Source of the DNA: Microbacterium sp. MYb62
Lineage (GTDB): Bacteria; Actinomycetota; Actinomycetes; Actinomycetales; Microbacteriaceae
NCBI RefSeq assembly: GCF_002979475.1
Contig: NZ_PCOY01000003.1
Span: 62,001 to 126,000 of the forward strand
DNA length: 64,000 nucleotides
Reading direction: 5' to 3'
Below, in pieces: positions 8,674 to 17,601 of the stretch (positions are counted from its first letter, which is position 1; each line of letters begins with the position of its first letter). A model generated the notes under the pieces. That model was not told the DNA's origin and made no database searches. It worked only from the letters and a program-made list of their open reading frames with translations. Position numbers and translations under genes: made by a program.

Positions 8674-9635
8674 GTCGTGCTCCAACGGTCGGTCAGCTTG
8701 AAGTACAGCCAGGAGAGGACGGCGAGGACGATCGCGAGCAGCACCGAGACCGCCGTCGCCTCGCCGTAGTCGCCGCCCAGGCTGTTCCGGAAGGCCTTGT
8801 CGTAGATGTACAGCAGCACGGTCTTGGTCGCCCCGGCAGGCCCGCCGCCGGTGAACAGGAACGGTTCGAGGAACACCTGCGCGGTCGCGATCACCTGCAG
8901 GATCAGCATGATGAAGAGGATGCCGCGCAGCTGCGGCAGCGTGACGTGCCAGATCTTCTTCCAGATTCCGGCGCCGTCGACCTCCGCGGCGTCGTACAGT
9001 TCGGGCGGCACCCCGAGGAGCGCGGCGAGGTAGATGATGATCGACCCGCCGGCTCCTGCCCAGGTGGCTTCGAGCACGAGCGAGGGCATCGCCTGCACGG
9101 CGTCCTGGATCCAGGGCTGCGGGGGGATGCCCACGAACCCGAGCACGGTGTTGAACACACCGGAAGGATCGGCGCTGTAGAAGAACTTCCACAGCAGCAC
9201 CGCCACGACGGGCGGGATCACGACGGGGAGATACGCGAGCGCCGAATAGATGCCCTTGCCCCGCCGGACCTCGCTCATCAGCACGGCCATCAGCAGCGGC
9301 AGCGGGAACCCGAAGAGCAGGGCGAGCACGGCGAACCACAGCGTGTTGATCACGGCACGGCCGAGCTCGGGGTCGCCGATCACGGCGAGGTAGTTGTCGA
9401 ATCCGACCCACTCGGAGACGATCAGGTTGGTCTTCTGCAGGCTCATGATCACGGACTGCACGATCGGCGACCAGGAGAAGAACACGAAGACGAACAGCAT
9501 CGGAAGCACGAACAGGAGGTTCGCGAGCCCGCCGCCGCGGAACCAGGTGAGTGGTGAGCGGCGGCGGGAACGGCGCACAGCGGGCGGCGGAGAGTCCTCC
9601 ACCGCCGCCCGCTGCTCGGAGAGCGTCATCGTCAT
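8670..9635 (-). CDS. Carbohydrate ABC transporter permease (MalF-like, inner membrane)
   Basis: A 321-residue MalF/UgpA-type permease with six membrane segments; the first is LLFVLPMLFVFVFFSW. The EAA loop is ELYDAAEVDGAGIWKKIWHV. It lies 6 bp downstream of the sugar-binding lipoprotein gene and overlaps the second permease by 4 bp, so the three are translated as one unit. A second in-frame ATG two codons in (9629) is an equally possible start. Confidence 0.94.
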   Translation of the reverse strand: MTMTLSEQRAAVEDSPPPAVRRSRRRSPLTWFRGGGLANLLFVLPMLFVFVFFSWSPIVQSVIMSLQKTNLIVSEWVGFDNYLAVIGDPELGRAVINTLWFAVLALLFGFPLPLLMAVLMSEVRRGKGIYSALAYLPVVIPPVVAVLLWKFFYSADPSGVFNTVLGFVGIPPQPWIQDAVQAMPSLVLEATWAGAGGSIIIYLAALLGVPPELYDAAEVDGAGIWKKIWHVTLPQLRGILFIMLILQVIATAQVFLEPFLFTGGGPAGATKTVLLYIYDKAFRNSLGGDYGEATAVSVLLAIVLAVLSWLYFKLTDRWSTT

Positions 9636-9641
9636 GAAGCG

Positions 9642-11009
9642 TTACTCGTCGAGCTTCGCCTGCGCATCGGTCTGCACCTGAGCGAGCAGAGCGTCGATGT
9701 CGGCGTTCTGGTCGGTCAGCACGGTCTGCACCACGGTGTCGAGAAGGGCGTAGACCTCCTGCGTCTTCACCTTCGGCTCCCCCACCGGCGTCTGGTCCCA
9801 GATGCGGTCGCTGAACGGTGCCATCTGATCGACGGGCACGTTGATGTAGTCGGCGATCCACTCCTGCGACTCGTCGTAGATCTCGCGGCTGAGCACCGGC
9901 AGCAGCGGGGTGCCCACGGCCTGACCCGACTCGTCGAGGGTCTTGGCGTCGAGCACCGCCGCGTCCTTGTCCATCAGCTTCTGCATGTAGTACCAGTCGA
10001 TCCAGGTGACGGCAGCAGCCTTGGTGGTCTCGTCTACCGTGGGACTGATCACCGCGATGTCACCGCCGCCGAGCGTGCCGGGGTCGTTGCCCTCCATCGG
10101 CACGACCGTCATGCCGTAGATCTCCGAGTCCATGCCGAAGTCGCGCACGAGTGCCGTGTAGATGTCGGAGCCCGAGGTGTACATGCCGATGTTGCCGGCG
10201 GCGAACTCCTGGTTGATCGTTCCCCAGTCGAGATCGACCTTCGACCCGAAGGCGTTGTCCTCCCACTTCACGTCGTGCAGGAACTGCAGCGCCGCCTTGG
10301 TGGCGTCGTTGTCGATCGTCGACTCCGCCGAGCCGTCGCCGGCATCGGTCTGTGTGCGGCCGCCGCGAGCGACGGTCTGCGAGGTGAGCTGCCACCCGCC
10401 GGTGTTGTTGATCGCCATCTGCGCGTAGCCGGCCTTGCCCGTGGCATCCGTGATCGCCTTCGCGGCCTCGCGGATCTCGTCCCACGTCTCCGGCGGGTTG
10501 TCCGGGTCGAGCCCGGCCTGTTCGAAGAGATCGCGGTTGTAGTGCAGGGCAGCGGCGTACGCCTGACGCGGGAATCCGTAGATCTTGCCGTCGGCGCCGG
10601 TGACGCCGTCGAGGATGATGGGATTGAACTTGTCGGTGTAGCCGAGCTTCTCGATCGCCTCCGTCACGTCGGTCAGCTGCCCGTTTTCAAGCAGGGTCTT
10701 CGAGTCGGTGAAGGGCACCGTGAACACGTCGGGCAGGCTGCCGCCGGCGAGCTGCACGGCGAAGGTGGGGCCTTCCCATTCGTACTCGACGCCGATGATG
10801 TCGATGTCGGGATGCTCTTTCTCGAACTGCTTCTCCTGTGCGGCGAACGCGTCGTATGCCGCGGCATCGGCGCCCGGCGGGAACGTCGCGACGCGGAGCT
10901 CGGTCTTGCCGTCGGCGCTGTCACCGCCGCTCGACGTGCAGCCGGCGAGCGCGCCGACCGTCGCGAGCACGGCGACGCCGGCGAGCAGGACTTTCGTTGG
11001 TGACTTCAT
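9642..11009 (-). CDS. Sugar-binding lipoprotein of ABC transporter
   Basis: A 455-residue extracytoplasmic solute-binding protein (family 1). The N-terminus is a lipoprotein signal with the lipobox VGALAGC, so the mature protein is lipid-anchored at Cys-23 and followed by a Ser/Gly-rich linker. The body has the SBP_bac_1 pattern (FPRQAYAAALHYNRDLFEQA, FAAGNIGMYTSG). AAGGA lies 6 nt before the ATG. It captures sugar for the two permeases downstream. The GH13 alpha-glucosidase immediately upstream suggests maltose, isomaltose, sucrose or trehalose-type ligands; the sequence alone does not decide. Confidence 0.92.
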   Translation of the reverse strand: MKSPTKVLLAGVAVLATVGALAGCTSSGGDSADGKTELRVATFPPGADAAAYDAFAAQEKQFEKEHPDIDIIGVEYEWEGPTFAVQLAGGSLPDVFTVPFTDSKTLLENGQLTDVTEAIEKLGYTDKFNPIILDGVTGADGKIYGFPRQAYAAALHYNRDLFEQAGLDPDNPPETWDEIREAAKAITDATGKAGYAQMAINNTGGWQLTSQTVARGGRTQTDAGDGSAESTIDNDATKAALQFLHDVKWEDNAFGSKVDLDWGTINQEFAAGNIGMYTSGSDIYTALVRDFGMDSEIYGMTVVPMEGNDPGTLGGGDIAVISPTVDETTKAAAVTWIDWYYMQKLMDKDAAVLDAKTLDESGQAVGTPLLPVLSREIYDESQEWIADYINVPVDQMAPFSDRIWDQTPVGEPKVKTQEVYALLDTVVQTVLTDQNADIDALLAQVQTDAQAKLDE

Positions 11010-11049
11010 TGTCTGTCCTTCCATGTGGTGCTGATCGGGTGGTGCAGGG

Positions 11050-12741
11050 CTACTTCGGCGCCGGGTGCGAGCGCGGAAGGACGGCTCGGAGGGCGAGCCA
11101 GGCTGTGGAGTCCGGAGGCAGTACACCGTCGAGCGGCGCACTGGCGAGAAGCACCTCGTGGTGCGCCGGCAGCGGCACGGGCACGGCCCCGAGGTTGGAG
11201 ACGCTGAGGGTGCCGTCGCCTCGGCGGAAAGCGAGGACGTCCGCACCGAGCTCGAGCCACTCCAGGTCGCTGCCGACGAGGTCGCCGATGCGACGGCGCA
11301 GCGCGATCGCCGCGCGGTACAGGTTGAGGGTCGAATCGGGGTCTGCGTCCTGTGCCTCGACCGTGAGCGCCCCCCAGTCCTCGGGCTGCGGAAGCCAGGG
11401 GGCGCCGCCGAAGCCGTACGGGGCCGCCTCGCCCTTCCAGGGCAGCGGCACACGACATCCGTCCCGCCCGGGATCGATCCCCCCGGAGCGGAAGTGCATG
11501 GGGTCCTCGATCGCATCCAGGGGCAACTCCACCTCCGGAAGACCGAGCTCGTCGCCCTGGTAGATGTAGAGGCTGCCCGGCAGTGCCGCCACGAGCAGCG
11601 CCGCGGCGCGAGCACGGCGGGCTCCACGTGCCGCATCCGTCGCCGTGCCGAACCGCTTGCGCTCGAAGGCGAACGAGGAATCCGCCTGGCCGTATCGGGT
11701 GACCGGGCGGGTGATGTCGTGGTTCGAGAGCACCCACGTCGCGGGCGCTCCCACCGGTGCGTGCTCGGCGAGCGTGCGGGTGATCGAATCGCGCATGGCC
11801 TGTGCGCTCCACGGCTGCGTCATGAACCCGAAGTTGAACGCGGTGTGCATCTCCCCGGGACGCAGGTACCGGGCGAAACGCTCGGCGTCGTCGAGCCACA
11901 CCTCGCCGACGAGAACCCGCTCACCGTCGTACTCGTCCGCGACGGCGCGCCAGCCGCGGTAGATGTCGTGCAACTCGTCGCGGTCGATGTGCGGGTGGTC
12001 GACTGCGGGAGCAGTTCCCGGCGGGAGGTCGGGAAGCGCCGGGTCCTTGACCGGGAGCGCGGCGGAGTCGATGCGCACACCCGCGACCCCACGATCGAAC
12101 CAGAACCGCAGGACGTCTTCGTGCTCGCGGCGCACGTCGGGGTGGTTCCAGTTCAAGTCGGGCTGCTCCGGGGTGAACAGGTGCAGATACCACTCGCCGT
12201 CGGTGCCGTCGGGGTTCCGCGTGCGCGACCACGTCTCACCCTGAAAGCTCGAGACCCAGTTGGTCGGGATGCCGGCACCGTGCTCGCCCCGGCCACGATG
12301 GAACCAGAAGCGCTCGCGCTCGGGGCTACCCGGTCCTGCCGCCAGCGCCTGCTGGAACCACTCGTGCTGATCCGAGATGTGATTGGGGACGATGTCGACG
12401 ATCGTGCGGATGCCGAGCGCGAGGGCCTCGGCGATCAGCAGTTCCGCCTCCTCGAGCGTGCCGAAGCGCGGATCGATCTGCCGGTAGTCCTGCACGTCGT
12501 AGCCGCCGTCGGCCAGCGGACTCCGGTACCACGGCGTGAACCAGAGCGCGTCGACGCCGAGGCTCTTCAGGTAGGGGAGGCGGGAGCGCACGCCGGTCAG
12601 GTCCCCGACCCCGTCACCATTGCCGTCCGCGAAGCTGCGCACGTACACCTGGTAGATGACGGCCGTGCGCCACCATCCCTCGCCCGCCGGCATCGTCAGG
12701 GGATCGGCGGGCGCAGTGCCCGGCAGAACTTCGGTGTCCAC
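11050..12741 (-). CDS. Glycoside hydrolase family 13 alpha-glucosidase (oligo-1,6-glucosidase type)
   Basis: A 563-residue GH13 enzyme, cytoplasmic (no signal). Conserved regions: VDIVPNHISD, the nucleophile Asp in GVAGVRIDSA, the acid/base Glu in VLVGEVWLDD and the third Asp in VLSNHDITRP. The early block VIYQVYVRSFADGNGDGVGD is typical of GH13 alpha-glucosidases. The GTG at 12741 is chosen because GAGGAG lies 4 nt upstream and the enzyme motif starts soon after; an upstream extension would run through the promoter. It is first in the operon with the binding protein and two permeases and would hydrolyse the imported sugar to glucose. Confidence 0.92.
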   Translation of the reverse strand: MDTEVLPGTAPADPLTMPAGEGWWRTAVIYQVYVRSFADGNGDGVGDLTGVRSRLPYLKSLGVDALWFTPWYRSPLADGGYDVQDYRQIDPRFGTLEEAELLIAEALALGIRTIVDIVPNHISDQHEWFQQALAAGPGSPERERFWFHRGRGEHGAGIPTNWVSSFQGETWSRTRNPDGTDGEWYLHLFTPEQPDLNWNHPDVRREHEDVLRFWFDRGVAGVRIDSAALPVKDPALPDLPPGTAPAVDHPHIDRDELHDIYRGWRAVADEYDGERVLVGEVWLDDAERFARYLRPGEMHTAFNFGFMTQPWSAQAMRDSITRTLAEHAPVGAPATWVLSNHDITRPVTRYGQADSSFAFERKRFGTATDAARGARRARAAALLVAALPGSLYIYQGDELGLPEVELPLDAIEDPMHFRSGGIDPGRDGCRVPLPWKGEAAPYGFGGAPWLPQPEDWGALTVEAQDADPDSTLNLYRAAIALRRRIGDLVGSDLEWLELGADVLAFRRGDGTLSVSNLGAVPVPLPAHHEVLLASAPLDGVLPPDSTAWLALRAVLPRSHPAPK

Positions 12742-12797
12742 AGAACTCCTCGTCGTCGGTGGCGATGAGTTGAATGTAGCTTTTCCCGGCGTATCGC

Positions 12798-12805
12798 GCA
12801 AGAAC
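12798..12805. promoter_or_regulatory. GCAAGAAC half-site upstream of the GH13/ABC operon
   Basis: This octamer also occurs at 13906-13913 within the dyad in front of the LacI gene. It lies 57-64 bp upstream of the GH13 start codon in an AT-richer stretch (12742-12877, otherwise without a gene). A half-site for the LacI protein is a reasonable inference; no full palindrome is visible here. Confidence 0.35.
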
Positions 12806-12877
12806 TAAACAGAAGGTTGTAATTTTACGATAGCGTGCGGCCGCGCGAGAGCGACCCGATCGCGGAGGAACTCCGCG

Positions 12878-13882
12878 TCAGGCCAGCGGGCCCGTGGATG
12901 CCCGGAGCACCAGCTCGGGTTCGAACAGCAGCTCGTCGCTCGGTTGGGCCGTCCCGGCGATCTGCGCGAGCAGGAGGGCGATCACCGCCCGTCCCATCGA
13001 CTCGATCGGCTGGCGGACCGTCGTCAGCGGAGGCTCGGTACAGCTCATCAGCGCCGAGTCGTCGAATCCGACGATGCTGACGTCTCCCGGCACCGACAGC
13101 CCGGCGCGTCGCGCCGCCCGCACCGCTCCGAGCGCCATCGGATCGCTGGCGCACACGATCGCCGTCGCTCCGGCCGCGAAGAGCCGCGCCGCCCCCGCCT
13201 GGCCGGACTCGAGCGAGTACATGCCGCGCACGACGAGCTCGTCCGAGAGCGGGTCTCCGAGAGTCTCGAGCAGACGGCGGGCCGACTCCAGCTTGCGTCG
13301 GGAGGGAACGTGATCCTCCGGCCCGAGAAGAAGCCCGATGCGGCGATGCCCGAGCTGATGCACGTGCAGCACCGCCTGCTCCGCCGCGGCGGTGTCATCG
13401 GTCGACACCGTGGCGAAATGCAGCTCGGGCACACGGGCGTTGACGAGGACAGTCGGCAGGTTCACCTGCCGCAACCGCTCGTAGTGCTGGTGCGCGGCAT
13501 CCGCCTGCGTGTAGTTGCCGCCCAGGAAGATGACCCCGGAGACCTGCTGCGCGAGGAGCAGATCGACATAGTCCGACTCCGTCACGCCGCCCGCGTTCTG
13601 CGTGCAGAGCAGCGGCGTATAGCCGTTCTGCGTGAGTGCGCCTCCGACGATCTCGGCGAAGGCGGGGAAGATCGGGTTCTGCAGCTCGGGCAGCACGAGC
13701 CCCACCAGGCGGGCACGTTCGCCGCGCAGTTTCGTCGGCCGCTCGTAGCCGAGGACGTCGAGCGCGGTGAGCACCGCCTGCCGCGTGGCGTCGGAGACGC
13801 CGGGCTTCTCATTGAGGACGCGGCTCACCGTGGCCTCGCTCACACCGACCTTGCGGGCCACCTCTGCCAGTCGCTTCGACAT
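12878..13882 (-). CDS. LacI-family transcriptional regulator
   Basis: A 334-residue LacI/GalR protein. Residues 1-55 hold the helix-turn-helix and hinge (AEVARKVGVSEATVSRVLNE); residues ~60-330 are the periplasmic-binding-protein-like sensor, with GVIFLGG, VSIVGFDDSALM and PPLTTVRQP. The ATG at 13882 is favoured over an in-frame ATG 33 bp upstream, because a -10 stands 6 nt before it and the upstream stretch is a dyad operator. It lies directly upstream of the GH13/ABC operon on the same strand and is the expected local repressor. Confidence 0.93.
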   Translation of the reverse strand: MSKRLAEVARKVGVSEATVSRVLNEKPGVSDATRQAVLTALDVLGYERPTKLRGERARLVGLVLPELQNPIFPAFAEIVGGALTQNGYTPLLCTQNAGGVTESDYVDLLLAQQVSGVIFLGGNYTQADAAHQHYERLRQVNLPTVLVNARVPELHFATVSTDDTAAAEQAVLHVHQLGHRRIGLLLGPEDHVPSRRKLESARRLLETLGDPLSDELVVRGMYSLESGQAGAARLFAAGATAIVCASDPMALGAVRAARRAGLSVPGDVSIVGFDDSALMSCTEPPLTTVRQPIESMGRAVIALLLAQIAGTAQPSDELLFEPELVLRASTGPLA

Positions 13883-13888
13883 GCAGTC

Positions 13889-13930
13889 AGTGTACGCAAA
13901 CTCTTGCAAGAACACGCAAGCAGTTTGCGT
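13889..13930 (-). promoter_or_regulatory. LacI gene promoter with dyad operator
   Basis: ACGCAAACT (13894-13902) and AGTTTGCGT (13922-13930) are perfect inverted 9-mers. The dyad continues inward (CTTGC/GCAAG) with one extra base, and TCTTGCAAGA is a 10-bp palindrome inside it. TACACT (13889-13894, minus strand) sits 6 nt before the lacI ATG. A repressor on the dyad would block this promoter. Confidence 0.6.
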
Positions 13931-13945
13931 TCGTGCGGCGCGAGC

Positions 13946-15202
13946 TCAGCGGACGTTGCCGTTGGAACAGGTCTGCTGCGCGGCGGAATTGCCCTTGATC
14001 GAGTCGGGGAGAGCCACGACGTTCTCGGGAACCGCTCCGGGGTCAGGCGTGGCCGAAGGGTCGGTCGCCGCGGGCGCCTCGACGGGCGCCGTCGGCTCCT
14101 GCACGACCACACCGTCGTTCTTGTTGTTCTCGTGCGTGATCTGCAATTGGGCGTTGGCCTCGATCGCGTCCCACAGCGCCGTCGCGGCGGTGTGGTTGGG
14201 AACGACCTTGTTGGGGTCGGACGAATCCGCCCCGTTCGGGTACTGCACGAAGACAATGTCCTCGAACGGCACCGACTTGACCGCGAGGGCGATCTGGACG
14301 AGCGTCATCGGGTTCGTGAGGGACTCGCTCGGCTCGAGGTTCTGGATGGCGGTGTTCGCGAGCTTCAGCATCACGGGGACGTTGCCGAGCACCTCGCCGC
14401 TGATCATCTTGCGCGCGAGGCTCGACATGTACTGCTGCTGGTTCCCGATGCGGCCGAGGTCGCTGCCGTCGCCGACTCCGTGTCGCGTGCGCAGGAACTG
14501 GAGCGCCTGGAGCCCCTCGACCGTGTGCGTGCCCGCGGGCATGTCGAGACCCGTGTAACGGTCCTTGATCGGATTGGCGAGGCAGACGTCGACGCCGCCG
14601 ATCGCATTGGTGATCTCGATCACGCCGCCGAAGGTGACGCCGGCCGCGAACTGGATCTCCTGGTCGGTGAGTTCGGAGATGGTCTTCACGACGCAGTTCA
14701 GGCCGCCGTCCGTGTAGGCCGTGTTGAGCGGCTGCTTGCTCATCGCGGAGGTGGCGTTACCGTTCTTGTCGGTGCAGGCGGGGATCGGGACCATGAGGTC
14801 GCGCGGGAAGCTGACGACCGTGATGCGGCGCGGCTCCTGCGAGACGTGCACGAGCAGGTTCACGTCGTTGAGCGTGCCCTCGGAATCCGCGCCGGTGCAT
14901 CGAGCGCCGAAGAGGTCCTTGTACTTCTCTTCACACGTGTCCACGCCCGTGAGGACGAGGTTGAATCCGCCCTGGTACTCACCGATGTCCGGCGGCACCG
15001 GATCCTGGCCCTCGAGCTCGACGGCGTTCGCAGACACCGTGGTCGAGAGGTCGTAGAAGACGTAGGCGCCGACGCCGAAGCCGCTGACGAGCACCACTGC
15101 CAGTCCGATCGCGATGAACTTCAGCAGTTGGCCGACCGCACCAGGAGTGCCCAGCTGACCGTGGCGCGCGATCGTGTGACGGCGTCGGGTGTTCCGGCTC
15201 AC
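13946..15202 (-). CDS. LytR-CpsA-Psr (LCP) family cell-wall glycopolymer ligase
   Basis: A 418-residue type II membrane protein: a basic cytoplasmic N-terminus, one membrane segment (LKFIAIGLAVVLVSGFGVGA, ~residues 27-50), then an extracellular LCP domain. LCP motifs visible are NLVLTGVDTC, RRITVVSFPRDLMVPIP and LQFLRTRHGVGDGSDLGR; the arginines and aspartate in these bind the polyprenyl pyrophosphate. The family transfers teichoic-acid-like or capsular glycans onto peptidoglycan. Five cysteines are scattered in the outer domain. The tail is Pro/Ala/Thr-rich. GTG start with AAAGGA 7 nt upstream. An association with the exopolysaccharide locus at 49-64 kb is possible but not shown. Confidence 0.92.
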   Translation of the reverse strand: MSRNTRRRHTIARHGQLGTPGAVGQLLKFIAIGLAVVLVSGFGVGAYVFYDLSTTVSANAVELEGQDPVPPDIGEYQGGFNLVLTGVDTCEEKYKDLFGARCTGADSEGTLNDVNLLVHVSQEPRRITVVSFPRDLMVPIPACTDKNGNATSAMSKQPLNTAYTDGGLNCVVKTISELTDQEIQFAAGVTFGGVIEITNAIGGVDVCLANPIKDRYTGLDMPAGTHTVEGLQALQFLRTRHGVGDGSDLGRIGNQQQYMSSLARKMISGEVLGNVPVMLKLANTAIQNLEPSESLTNPMTLVQIALAVKSVPFEDIVFVQYPNGADSSDPNKVVPNHTAATALWDAIEANAQLQITHENNKNDGVVVQEPTAPVEAPAATDPSATPDPGAVPENVVALPDSIKGNSAAQQTCSNGNVR

Positions 15203-15252
15203 TCGTGTCCTTTCGGATTCAGCACGAATGCGAGGACACTGTGCTCAAAATG

Positions 15253-15337
15253 CGGAGGGTGTGGGATTCGAACCCACGAGACATCTCTGCCCACTGGTTT
15301 TCAAGACCAGCTCCATCGGCCGCTCGGACAACCCTCC
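15253..15337 (-). tRNA. tRNA-Ser (anticodon UGA)
   Basis: Read on the minus strand, the acceptor arms GGAGGGT and ACCCTCC pair fully, the anticodon stem CTGGT/ACCAG carries the loop CTTGAAA with anticodon TGA, a long class II variable arm is present, and the T arm is GTGGGTTCGAATCCCAC. The discriminator is G, as expected for tRNA-Ser. CCA is not encoded. It lies one gene away from serS on the same strand. Confidence 0.96.
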
Positions 15338-15379
15338 CGACAGATGCTTCTGTCGACCAGGCGTGAGTCTAGCCGAGTT

Positions 15380-16201
15380 CTATTCTCCTGCGCTGACCTG
15401 GGCGGGGGCTGGAAGCGTGTCGAGCGCCCGTGCCAAGCCGCCGTCGGCGACGTCTGCGGTGACCTCTCCTGCAGCCTCCTTCACCACGTCCGGGGCCTGC
15501 CCCATCGCCACGGCCCTGCCTCCGAGCGATCGGGCCCATCCGAACATGCCGATGTCGTTGCGCCCGTCTCCGGCCACGAGGATGCGCCCCTCGTCGAGAC
15601 CGAGCTCGGTGCGCACCTGCTCCAGTGCCGTGCCCTTGTCGACGCCCTGCGGGGCGATGTCGAGCCACGCCGTCCAGCCGATCGCGTAGGACACCTCGTT
15701 GAGGCCGGCGTCCGCCACCAGACGGTGGAAGTCGTCCTCGTCATGGCCCGGGGAGACGACGACGATGCGCGAGACGGGCAGCGCACCGAGTTCATCGAAG
15801 TCGACCTGCCGACCGCCGTCGAGCGTCCAGTCGTCGAGCTGCTCCGTGTAGAGGCGCTGACCCGAGGCGAGCTCGACCATATACCTGGCGTCGGGCAGGC
15901 GGTCGCGCAGCAGCCCCAGCACCGGCGTCGGGTCGAACGTCTCGACGTTCCAGCGCTCCCAGTCGTCGCCCGCACGGCGCATCGTCACGGCACCGTTGGA
16001 GCACACCACGTAGTCGGCGGTCAGGCCGAGCTCCTCCACATAGCGTCGCGTGGCCATCCAGCTGCGTCCGGTCGCGATCGTGACCACGTGCCCGGCGTCG
16101 CGCACCCGCGCGATGGCCTCGGGCACACCGGGACTCATGCTCTCATCCTGGAGGATGATCGTGCCGTCGACGTCGAGACCGACCAGCCAGGGCATCGTCA
16201 C
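15380..16201 (-). CDS. HAD-superfamily hydrolase (Cof-type, subclass IIB)
   Basis: A 273-residue HAD phosphatase. Motif I is GLDVDGTII (DxD nucleophile), motif II is VTIATGRS, and motifs III/IV are a lysine in GVDKG and the aspartates in [13 protein letters not shown]. The substrate is unknown; Cof-type enzymes act on sugar phosphates, flavin or PLP phosphates. The GTG at 16201 overlaps the serS stop as GTGA, giving translational coupling; the ATG at 16195 is an alternative. The gene is transcribed with serS and followed by tRNA-Ser. Confidence 0.9.
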   Translation of the reverse strand: MTMPWLVGLDVDGTIILQDESMSPGVPEAIARVRDAGHVVTIATGRSWMATRRYVEELGLTADYVVCSNGAVTMRRAGDDWERWNVETFDPTPVLGLLRDRLPDARYMVELASGQRLYTEQLDDWTLDGGRQVDFDELGALPVSRIVVVSPGHDEDDFHRLVADAGLNEVSYAIGWTAWLDIAPQGVDKGTALEQVRTELGLDEGRILVAGDGRNDIGMFGWARSLGGRAVAMGQAPDVVKEAAGEVTADVADGGLARALDTLPAPAQVSAGE

Positions 16202-17514
16202 CGTGCGGCCCGCCCTTCCGCGAGGGGCCGGATCACTTCGAGGCCGCCGAGGTACGGGCGCAGGACCTCGGGCACGCGCACCGAGCCGTCGGCCTGCTGG
16301 TGCGTCTCGAGCAGCGCGACGATCCAGCGCGTGGTCGCCAGCGTGCCGTTCAGCGTCGCGACGTGCTGGGTCTTCGGCGCGCCCTGCGCGGCCGCATCCT
16401 CGGTGTCGACGACCGGGCGGTGCCGCACGTCGAGCCGGCGAGCCTGGTAGGTCGTGCAATTCGAGGTCGAGGTGAGCTCGCGGAACGCGCCCTGCGTCGG
16501 CACCCAGGCTTCGATGTCGTACTTCCGCGCGGCGCTCGAGCCGAGGTCTCCGGCGGCGACGTCGATCACACGGTAGGCGAGACCGAGCGATGTCAGCATC
16601 TCCTCCTGCAGCGCGACGAGGCGCAGGTGCTCGGCCTCCGCATCCTCCGCCGTGGTGTAGACGAACATCTCCAGCTTGTTGAACTGGTGCACCCGGATGA
16701 TGCCGCGGGTGTCCTTGCCGTGCGAGCCGGCTTCCCGGCGGTAGCAGGTCGACCAGCCGGCGTAGCGCAGCGCGCCATCCGCCAGGTCGACGATCTCGTC
16801 CTTGTGGTACCCGGCGAGGGCGACCTCGCTGGTGCCGACCAGATAGAGGTCGTCGTCCTTGTCGAGGTGGTAGACCTCGTCGGCGTGCTCACCGAGGAAT
16901 CCGGTGCCCTGCATGATCTCCGGGCGCACCAGCGTCGGCGTGATCAACGGCACGAAGTCGTTCTGCAGCGCTTTGTCGAGTGCGAGGTTCATCAACGCGA
17001 TCTCGAGGCGTGCCCCGATACCGCGCAGGAAGTAGAAGCGCGCACCCGAGACCTTGGCCCCGCGCTCCATGTCGATCGCGCCGAGGAGCTCGCCGAGTTC
17101 CAGGTGGTCGCGCGGCTCGAAGTCGAAGGCCGGCACCTCGCCGACGCGGCGCAGCTCGAGGAAGTCCGCCTCGCCGCCGGCGGGAACACCGTCGATCACG
17201 ACGTTCTCGATACGCGCGAGCGCGATGGATGCCGCCTCCGCGGCCTCATTCGCCGCATGCTGGGCCTGCTTGACGCGGTCCGCGAGGTCTTTCGCCTGCG
17301 CCACGAGCGCAGCCTTCTCCTCCTTGGGCGCCTTCGCGACCTGCTTGCCGAAGGCGTTCTGCTCGGCGCGCAGCTCCTCGAAGGCGGAGAGCGCGGCTCT
17401 GCGCGATCGATCGGCCTCGAGTGCGGCGTCGACGGTGCTCTGGTCGTTTCCACGAGCAGCCTGCGAGCGGCGGACGATCTCCGGATTGTCGCGGAGGAAT
17501 GCGAGGTCGATCAT
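16198..17514 (-). CDS. serS: Seryl-tRNA synthetase
   Basis: A 438-residue class II aminoacyl-tRNA synthetase that charges tRNA-Ser (and tRNA-Sec where present). The N-terminal coiled-coil arm that grips the long variable arm of tRNA-Ser spans ~residues 30-110 (rich in Glu/Lys/Ala). Motif 2 appears as [19 protein letters not shown], and motif 3 near [17 protein letters not shown] -10 6 nt before the ATG predicts a leaderless message. It is coupled with the HAD hydrolase and neighbours its own substrate gene, tRNA-Ser(UGA). Confidence 0.97.
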   Translation of the reverse strand: MIDLAFLRDNPEIVRRSQAARGNDQSTVDAALEADRSRRAALSAFEELRAEQNAFGKQVAKAPKEEKAALVAQAKDLADRVKQAQHAANEAAEAASIALARIENVVIDGVPAGGEADFLELRRVGEVPAFDFEPRDHLELGELLGAIDMERGAKVSGARFYFLRGIGARLEIALMNLALDKALQNDFVPLITPTLVRPEIMQGTGFLGEHADEVYHLDKDDDLYLVGTSEVALAGYHKDEIVDLADGALRYAGWSTCYRREAGSHGKDTRGIIRVHQFNKLEMFVYTTAEDAEAEHLRLVALQEEMLTSLGLAYRVIDVAAGDLGSSAARKYDIEAWVPTQGAFRELTSTSNCTTYQARRLDVRHRPVVDTEDAAAQGAPKTQHVATLNGTLATTRWIVALLETHQQADGSVRVPEVLRPYLGGLEVIRPLAEGRAAR

Positions 17515-17520
17515 CCACCA

Positions 17521-17526
17521 AGTCTA
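17521..17526 (-). promoter_or_regulatory. -10 hexamer TAGACT of serS
   Basis: On the minus strand TAGACT, then TGGTGG (6 nt), then the serS ATG. A divergent promoter to the dgk-like gene lies 64 bp away. Confidence 0.5.
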
Positions 17527-17589
17527 CGGTGAACGCCTTGCGGTGCCGGAGTCGGCCCCGATGTGAGGCGACCCGAGCGCGTCCCGGTT

Positions 17590-17595
17590 TAGAGT
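17590..17595 (+). promoter_or_regulatory. -10 hexamer TAGAGT of the lipid-kinase gene
   Basis: TAGAGT, then AGCGCC (6 nt), then the ATG at 17602; no ribosome-binding site is present. Confidence 0.5.
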
Positions 17596-17601
17596 AGCGC
17601 C

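Noticed and set aside
12944-16450. A 1,168-codon plus-strand open frame spanning lacI, the LCP gene, tRNA-Ser and the HAD gene
   Set aside because: It runs antisense across several unrelated genes and a tRNA gene; no coherent protein.
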